54,641 nucleotides of DNA, taken from positions 1 through 54,641 of the forward strand of contig JAICYT010000002.1 of NCBI GenBank assembly GCA_025934075.1, written 5' to 3'. A program made the translations under genes and the position numbers. Of this stretch, positions 51,109 to 54,641 are shown in pieces (position 1 is the stretch's first letter; each line of letters begins with the position of its first letter). This stretch comes from Gemmatimonadaceae bacterium (GTDB lineage: Bacteria > Gemmatimonadota > Gemmatimonadetes > Gemmatimonadales > Gemmatimonadaceae). A model generated the notes under the pieces. The model worked only from the letters and a program-made list of their open reading frames with translations, had not been told where the DNA came from and did not search any database.

Positions 51109-53028
51109 CTATCGCGTCAAGCGCTTCAGCCACCCGTGAAAGCGCAGCGGCGTCCAACTACTATCTGGCGCTCCAGTCTCCGGGCCAATCGTCGCGATCG
51201 CGACAGTCGCTCCCGCGGCGGCGAACTGGCCGAGCAACGAATCGCGCGCCGATGGTGCGAGGTCCCAAAACGCCGGCACGACCGGCGGAGGTACGTCGGC
51301 GGCGATGTGCACGCGAGCGGTGCGCGCCCAATACGATTCCGCATGCGGACCAATGACGGCGACGCGCGTGCCCGGCACTACACCGTGCGCGCCGAGCTCC
51401 TGCGCCACGTTCCATTCGAGATTGTTCCCGCCCGGACTCGCCGAGCGTCCTCGCATCTCGGCGTCTTGATACAGCCGACTGACTAGGCGGCCAAGCAGAA
51501 CCACGACGAGCAACGTTGCCAGTGCGGCTTGGCTGCGATGAGCGAATTGGACCGGCCGACGATCAATGACCGCGCGCCGAGCGAGAAACCAGAACGCGGC
51601 GACGAGACAGAGCGACCCAAGAAGCAAAGCTCGTCGGTCCGAGGGCGCGAGAACGAATCGCGTGAGGCCCATCGTGGCGATGATCGCCAAAACCCAGAGC
51701 CAGCGGCGGCGGGTCGGCATCATCGCGCCGACGATCGTCCCGCCGAGAATGGACGTGACCAGGGCGAGCATCACGGTCGTGGCGGGGTGGAGTCGCTCGA
51801 TCGTGACCACGATGAACATGCCGGCTAGTGCCCAGACAGGCCGGATGCGTCTCGCGATGGGAAGCGACGCCAACAGCGTCAGCGTCCCAGCGAGCAGGAA
51901 CGGCATGATGTAGCGCGCCGTGACGAGAATGATCGCGTACGCGGCAAGACCCGCGATCGTGGGCACGAAGACCACCCATCCTCGTAACCAGGGGACGCGC
52001 CGCGATCCTGGAGGGGCGATGGCCAGTAGAAACACCAAGAACATCAGCGGCGCGAGATTTTGCACATAAAACAACCCGAACACCTTGAGCGTCGCGAGTT
52101 GGTCGTGCAGATCCCAATGCGGCGCCAGCGTGCGATTCCAGCGCGCTGGGTCGAACCACATCGGATCTGTGCCCGGCGCGTATCCCGTGACCCCGACGCC
52201 GGACAGAATCGCATCTGTCCCGGGGCGCCGTGCGTCAGGCGGTACGCCGTGCAGCGATGGCGCATCCTGACCGTTCACATACCAAGCAAACGTGAGGCGG
52301 CCAGAATCGCCGAACGTTGGACGCCCCGCAGCGAGCGAGAGTGCGAACGACCACGGCAGCACGAAGATCAACCAGACGCCGACCGCAATTGCCGTGAGCG
52401 ACACGCCGCGCCGTCTCGTCGCGATCGCCAGCACGACAAAGCACACGACCGCCCATGGCACCAGGAAGGATTTCGCCAACGCGCCCAGTCCGAGTGCGAC
52501 GCCGAGCACGATGGCGTCGCGGCGCGGGTGATCACTTGCCTCACCGAGTCGCAGCAACGCGCCAAACGCCAGGAGGATCGCGGCGGACGAGAGCGAGTCC
52601 GGCGTCGTGAGCTCCATCGGCGTCATGGTCAACGCAAAGACGCCGAACAATCCATACGCGGCAGCCAATCCCCATCCACCGCCGAGCGCAGAGTGACGCG
52701 TGCTGCGCGCCAACGCCAGGATGCTCACGAGCAAGTACTCGAACGCCGCAAACATCGCGACGAAGCACATGAAGTTGACCACGTGCATCGTCACTACTTC
52801 CCACCGCGGCCCGGCGCCGGCGATGACTCTCCCAAGGCCGACCAGCACCGGGTACAAGGGACTCCAGTAGAGATTGATCAGTGTCGACCAGCGACCACTG
52901 ACAACGGCGTCGCTCAGATCGAGATACGAGATGCCGTCGGGGCCGACGCTGAAGCGCTGCGCATACGCTTGAAATGCCGCGAGTGCGAGAATCGCGACCC
53001 ACGCGGTGAGCCGTATGGTTCGCGTCAC
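51109..53028 (-). CDS. Polytopic membrane protein, GT-C glycosyltransferase-like
   Basis: A 639-residue protein with about a dozen hydrophobic segments and a soluble C-terminal tail (from about 530). Near the N-terminus, between helices 1 and 2, is GPDGISYLDLSDAVVSGRW, with the acidic loop expected of GT-C (ArnT/PMT-like) lipid-linked sugar transferases. These use polyprenyl-phosphate sugars to glycosylate lipid or protein outside the membrane. The start is GTG at 53028, four bases after the stop of the asparaginase-family gene, so the two are co-translated. A role in surface or protein glycosylation is inferred. Confidence 0.7.
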   Translation of the reverse strand: MTRTIRLTAWVAILALAAFQAYAQRFSVGPDGISYLDLSDAVVSGRWSTLINLYWSPLYPVLVGLGRVIAGAGPRWEVVTMHVVNFMCFVAMFAAFEYLLVSILALARSTRHSALGGGWGLAAAYGLFGVFALTMTPMELTTPDSLSSAAILLAFGALLRLGEASDHPRRDAIVLGVALGLGALAKSFLVPWAVVCFVVLAIATRRRGVSLTAIAVGVWLIFVLPWSFALSLAAGRPTFGDSGRLTFAWYVNGQDAPSLHGVPPDARRPGTDAILSGVGVTGYAPGTDPMWFDPARWNRTLAPHWDLHDQLATLKVFGLFYVQNLAPLMFLVFLLAIAPPGSRRVPWLRGWVVFVPTIAGLAAYAIILVTARYIMPFLLAGTLTLLASLPIARRIRPVWALAGMFIVVTIERLHPATTVMLALVTSILGGTIVGAMMPTRRRWLWVLAIIATMGLTRFVLAPSDRRALLLGSLCLVAAFWFLARRAVIDRRPVQFAHRSQAALATLLVVVLLGRLVSRLYQDAEMRGRSASPGGNNLEWNVAQELGAHGVVPGTRVAVIGPHAESYWARTARVHIAADVPPPVVPAFWDLAPSARDSLLGQFAAAGATVAIATIGPETGAPDSSWTPLRFHGWLKRLTR

Positions 53029-53032
53029 GCCG

Positions 53033-54235
53033 TCATGGCTTGATCATCGTTCCACTGATCGGCTGATTCACCGGCCGCTCATCGCGCTTGAACAGGTATG
53101 CCGCGTTCTCTTTTCGTGCACCGTTGGCGTCGCAGACGGCGAATGTCCCGCCTTCGTACGCGCAGCCGCCGGCATATTCTCCCTTCTTGTTGACGGCGTA
53201 GTAGCTGAGATCGAAGTAGGGACGGCCCTTGTCGTTCAAGAGACGCTTTTCCGTCATGGCAATCACGCGCTCCATGACTTTGATGAGCGCCTGCTCCGGC
53301 GACATCCCTTGCCGCATGAACTCCACGGCGAGGAACGCGCCGCACACTTTGATGTTCGCTTCACCGCGCCCAGTGGATCCTGCAGCGCCGACGTCGTTGT
53401 CGCAGTATTGGCCCGCACCGATGATCGGCGAGTCGCCGACCCGGCCGGGAATCTTCCATGACAGTCCGCTGGTCGTCGTCACCGACGCGATGTCGCCCGA
53501 CGCGGTGACCGCGTTCATGTTGATCGTGCCGTAGGTGTACGGCACACCGTGCGAATCGTAGTACACATGGATCATCGACTCATCATCGTCGGCGGGACGC
53601 GCGCGCGCCGGGGGTCTGATCGGACGCTTCGTTGAATCAGACGGATCCAACCACGCATCATTCGGGTTGAGCTTCGACTTCCACCGAATCCAATCGGCTC
53701 GGCTGGCCTCAGTCAGAAGGTTCTGCTCCTTGAAGCCCATCTCGAGCGCGAACTTCTTGGCGCCGGCACCGACCAGAAAAATGTGGTCGGTGTGATCCAT
53801 CACGGCTTTGGCCACCGCCGCGGGTGTCGCGATGTCCTCGATGGCGCCCACCGCTCCGGCGCGCTTGCTTGGCCCGTGCATGCAACTCGCATCGAGCTGC
53901 ACCACGCCTTCTTCATTTGGTAGGCCGCCAAGTCCAACCGACTGATCGTCGGGGTTCAACTCGACGATCTGGACCCCGGCCACGATTGCGTCCAAGGGAT
54001 CGGCCCCCTTGAGGAGCGCGTCGTAGGCGACCTGGATACCCTTCTTGCCGCTGCCATCCGCGGTCAGGCCATTGGTCGCGCTGATGATGGTCGGTCGCCC
54101 CGCGAACGACGTCGCCGCCAGCTGGGATCGCTCTCGGACCGTGACGACGGGCATCGACCCGGCAAGCTTGGGGATGGCGAGACCGGCGGCAGCAGCGGCG
54201 CCGGCACCCAGAAAATCGCGACGTGAGACGGACAT
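53033..54235 (-). CDS. Tat-exported glycosylasparaginase-family hydrolase
   Basis: A 400-residue N-terminal nucleophile hydrolase (Asparaginase_2). The N-terminus SRRDFLGAGAAAAAGLA is a Tat signal. The precursor cleavage region is YGTINMNAV, so T237 would become the nucleophile after autoproteolysis at G236; TTTSG and KIPGRVGDSPIIGAG follow, closely matching glycosylasparaginases, which cleave GlcNAc-Asn. Glycosylasparaginases normally have Asp just before the nucleophile; here it is Gly, as in isoaspartyl peptidases. Both activities are possible. It leads a two-gene unit with the glycosyltransferase-like gene and diverges from the cNMP-domain gene. Confidence 0.88.
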   Translation of the reverse strand: MSVSRRDFLGAGAAAAAGLAIPKLAGSMPVVTVRERSQLAATSFAGRPTIISATNGLTADGSGKKGIQVAYDALLKGADPLDAIVAGVQIVELNPDDQSVGLGGLPNEEGVVQLDASCMHGPSKRAGAVGAIEDIATPAAVAKAVMDHTDHIFLVGAGAKKFALEMGFKEQNLLTEASRADWIRWKSKLNPNDAWLDPSDSTKRPIRPPARARPADDDESMIHVYYDSHGVPYTYGTINMNAVTASGDIASVTTTSGLSWKIPGRVGDSPIIGAGQYCDNDVGAAGSTGRGEANIKVCGAFLAVEFMRQGMSPEQALIKVMERVIAMTEKRLLNDKGRPYFDLSYYAVNKKGEYAGGCAYEGGTFAVCDANGARKENAAYLFKRDERPVNQPISGTMIKP

Positions 54236-54311
54236 AGGACCTCGGCTGGCGGGCGGAGTGACAGGCGGTGGAATCTTACGGCCGGACTAAGTCTATTATC
54301 TTCTCCATCCT

Positions 54312-54641
54312 ATGTCTCCCTCCCCCATCCGAGATCAGCTGCGCCAAGCGGAATTCCTCGAAGGCGTCACCGACTCGGGGCTTCATCAGCTGACAAAGCT
54401 CGTCACGCCTGTCACGTACGAGTGCGACCAGGTGTTGTTCGAAGAAGGCTCGCGGCGCGAGTTCCTCGCGATTCTCGTCTCCGGCGCGGTTGCAATCGAG
54501 AAGGGCCTCAATGGCCGCCCGATTCGGCTCGTCACACTCGGCGCCGGACAAGCGGTCGGCGAAGGTCTGCTGCTCGACGAGCTACCTCACGGCACTAGTG
54601 CGCGCGCGATCCAGCGGACGGAGGCGTATCTCCTCAGCACC
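54312..54641 (+). CDS. Cyclic-nucleotide-binding-domain protein (3' truncated)
   Basis: The frame from ATG 54312 runs open to the end of the window (110 codons). It shows a cNMP-binding fold: RQAEFLEGVTDSGLHQL, then VLFEEGSRREFLAILVSGAVAIEK and GAGQAVGEGLLL, where the GE pair is the phosphate-binding-cassette start. This could be a CRP/FNR-type regulator or a cNMP domain fused to something else; the distal part is missing. The start is 76 bp from the divergent asparaginase-family gene. Confidence 0.85.
   Translation, partial: MSPSPIRDQLRQAEFLEGVTDSGLHQLTKLVTPVTYECDQVLFEEGSRREFLAILVSGAVAIEKGLNGRPIRLVTLGAGQAVGEGLLLDELPHGTSARAIQRTEAYLLST

Noticed and set aside
1..54641. Search for rRNA, tRNA, CRISPR arrays, IS elements, phage genes and toxin-antitoxin pairs
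   Set aside because: No convincing example was seen by eye; structured RNA searches could still reveal small RNAs that cannot be judged here.

Overview
The window is GC-rich, densely coded on both strands, and carries no rRNA, tRNA, CRISPR array, prophage or insertion sequence that I can recognise. It looks like chromosomal DNA of a free-living aerobic or microaerobic diderm. Exported metallopeptidases and amidohydrolases are abundant, there is a barrel-less TonB-plug protein, FadN-type beta-oxidation, a minor-pilin cluster and a lone chemoreceptor. This mix resembles Gemmatimonadota, but that assignment is inferred from gene style and was not tested.

Layout. 1-3497 (+): the 3' end of a heme-copper oxidase subunit III-like gene, a small membrane protein, a CtaG-type oxidase assembly factor, a divergent NRAMP-like transporter and two PRC-barrel proteins, packed as one operon. 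3546-8340 (-): an exported amidohydrolase, then the beta-oxidation pair fadN-fadA. 8601-11519 (+): four minor-pilin-like genes (FimT/PilV/PilW/PilX types). 11644-24358: a degradative block with an HExxHxxGxxH metalloprotease diverging from a lipoprotein, an M61 PDZ peptidase, a barrel-less plug protein, a YtcJ-type amidohydrolase, M42 and M28 peptidases, a histone-deacetylase-fold hydrolase and a proline-iminopeptidase-like hydrolase. 24410-28895: a small coiled-coil protein, PolX with a degenerate polymerase site, endonuclease III, cyclophilin, a 55-residue His-rich membrane protein and a SMC/ABC-like ATPase.

28908-37204 (+) is the main signalling and efflux region. It holds a PAS kinase-receiver protein whose H-box has Gln in place of the phospho-acceptor His, an HD-domain protein, and then an ECF sigma factor, a one-TM putative anti-sigma protein, a Spy/CpxP-like periplasmic protein, a TolC channel, a MacA-like adaptor with an insert of about 240 residues rich in Gly/Gln, and a MacB-like permease without its ATPase domain. 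I consider this sigma-to-pump cassette the best candidate for a little-described system. 37266-38428 (-): a TonB-like protein and a CsbD stress protein. 38599-43825 (+): a PadR regulator with operator-like palindromes, then two tandem kup potassium transporters that share a leader hairpin and a 71-bp identical tract.

43956-54641: a double-PDZ protein (-), a ferritin-like/VIT1 fusion (+), leuS (-) diverging from a Cache-HAMP chemoreceptor (+), a GT-C-like membrane glycosyltransferase coupled to a Tat-exported glycosylasparaginase-family protein (-), and the start of a cyclic-nucleotide-binding-domain protein (+) cut by the window end. Two families of dispersed palindromes (around 3497 and 16927; around 11533, 41480 and 43841) sit between genes.
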